Shown: positions 63,335-64,000 of the stretch, piece after piece
Numbering within the stretch: position 1 is the first letter of the stretch
Layout of the letters: the number at the start of each line of letters is the position of its first letter
Source of the DNA: Coffea arabica
Lineage: Eukaryota; Streptophyta; Magnoliopsida; Gentianales; Rubiaceae
NCBI RefSeq assembly: GCF_036785885.1
Contig: NC_092329.1
Span: 17,688,449-17,752,448, forward strand
Direction: 5' to 3'
Length of the DNA stretch: 64,000 nucleotides
The notes under the pieces: model-generated
Database searches by the model: none
Seen by the model: only the letters and a program-made list of their open reading frames with translations
Told to the model about the DNA's origin: nothing
Position numbers and translations under genes: made by a program

Positions 63335-64000
63335 TGTGAGAGCCCAAAAATTATTTTTGTCATCTATGATTTCATGTAGAATTTGAATGTGTTGTACTTT
63401 GCATGATATTATTTAATTTCCATGTTTGCTTGTTTCATGTGATTAGATGACTTGAATGCATCCTCAATTAGTGTAGGATAAAAACCAATAGGACTTAACA
63501 CCAGCTAGAATGAGAAATTAGTTGGGTCATAACATGATAATAGAGAGATGTGGGGCAATTGTTAGATTAACTCTTGATTCATGTATGAGTGACAAGTGGG
63601 TGAGTGTGTGTCAAGTGTAAGATATCTTGCTCAACCACAAAACATTTTGACCAGAAATTTTCTTTAGCCTTGCTCCTTGCCACCATTTTTGACCAAGAGA
63701 AAATTTATCCACAATGGCATGCAAAAGTTGACCAAGTCAAAATTCATTCCTTCTTGTTTCTTTCCTTTATCTTAACTGAGAGAAAGAGAGAAAGGAGATA
63801 GAGAAGTTTCCTTGTCCTTGTCTTGTCCATTTCCAATCGAGAGAGAGAGAGTTAGGAAGAAACAAATTCCTTCTCCTCCTTTGCTTGCTAAAAATCGAGG
63901 GAAAACTGCAAGATTAAACTAGGGGCCTTCTTCATTTTTCAACCATGAACATCAGCCAAGAAACAAGGAAAAATTTCAATTCTTTTAGCTAAGAAAATCG
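63335..64000 (+). mobile_element. Start of a Gypsy-like LTR, cut by the window end
   Basis: TGTGAGAGCCCAAAAATTA resembles the minus-strand start (A)GTGAGAACCCGAAAAATA of the 2.87-kb solo LTR at 29265-32134. The following sequence has the same character: AT-rich, a 'TTTTGACCAAGAG' phrase, then GAGAGA-rich leader-like sequence at about 63775-63860. That fits a Tekay/Del-like LTR in + orientation. The downstream end lies outside the window, so solo or complete status is unknown. Confidence 0.5.

Overview
This is eukaryotic nuclear DNA from a flowering plant: AT-rich, with spliced genes and GT..AG introns, and dense nested transposable elements of plant lineages. No bacterial or organellar gene, rRNA, canonical tRNA or CRISPR array was seen. 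The gene families suggest a eudicot. The species cannot be fixed from sequence alone; an asterid such as coffee is only a guess.

Left arm (1-13.4 kb) is the gene-bearing part. It opens with two hAT-type MITEs (293-673 and 919-1707, each with an 8-bp target duplication) and a Helitron-like 3' terminus (about 1904-1935). Two genes follow on the + strand. A three-exon gene (2745-4978) encodes a 125-residue secreted, free-standing subtilase propeptide (I9) inhibitor of the SPI-1 type. A seven-exon gene (6735-11950) encodes a 493-residue calcium-dependent protein kinase of the CPK4/CPK11 type. These are the only two genes that look intact.

Middle (13.4-22 kb): a four-unit tandem array of about 360 bp per unit is split by a 3.0-kb Mutator-like element. 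That element keeps a PB1-like N-terminal fragment, a zinc-knuckle C-terminal relic and a GRF-type zinc-finger ORF, but has lost the transposase core. A second, 1.0-kb Mutator-type MITE follows, then a tRNA-derived SINE-like fragment.

Right part (22-56 kb): three decayed copies of a family-1 UDP-glycosyltransferase (UGT71-like) lie in one orientation, at 22.9-26.7, 47.8-49.3 and 54.8-55.2 kb. Each is followed by a shared LTR-like repeat. The first has a 0.5-kb inverted repeat of its 5' flank and is split by an internally deleted Copia element. Between copies 1 and 2 sits a nest about 16 kb long. It is a Sirevirus-like, gag-only LTR element with three LTRs and two gag blocks. Its first LTR was invaded by a 2.87-kb Gypsy solo LTR and a 5.9-kb LINE with an 18-bp target duplication. 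A second, 5'-truncated LINE lies between UGT copies 2 and 3.

Far right (56-64 kb): a 3.9-kb Gypsy solo LTR with 5-bp duplication CCAAT, a broken hAT transposase gene on the minus strand, and the start of another LTR cut off by the window edge. Most of the window can be read as layered insertions, and many joints are defined by target-site duplications visible in the sequence.
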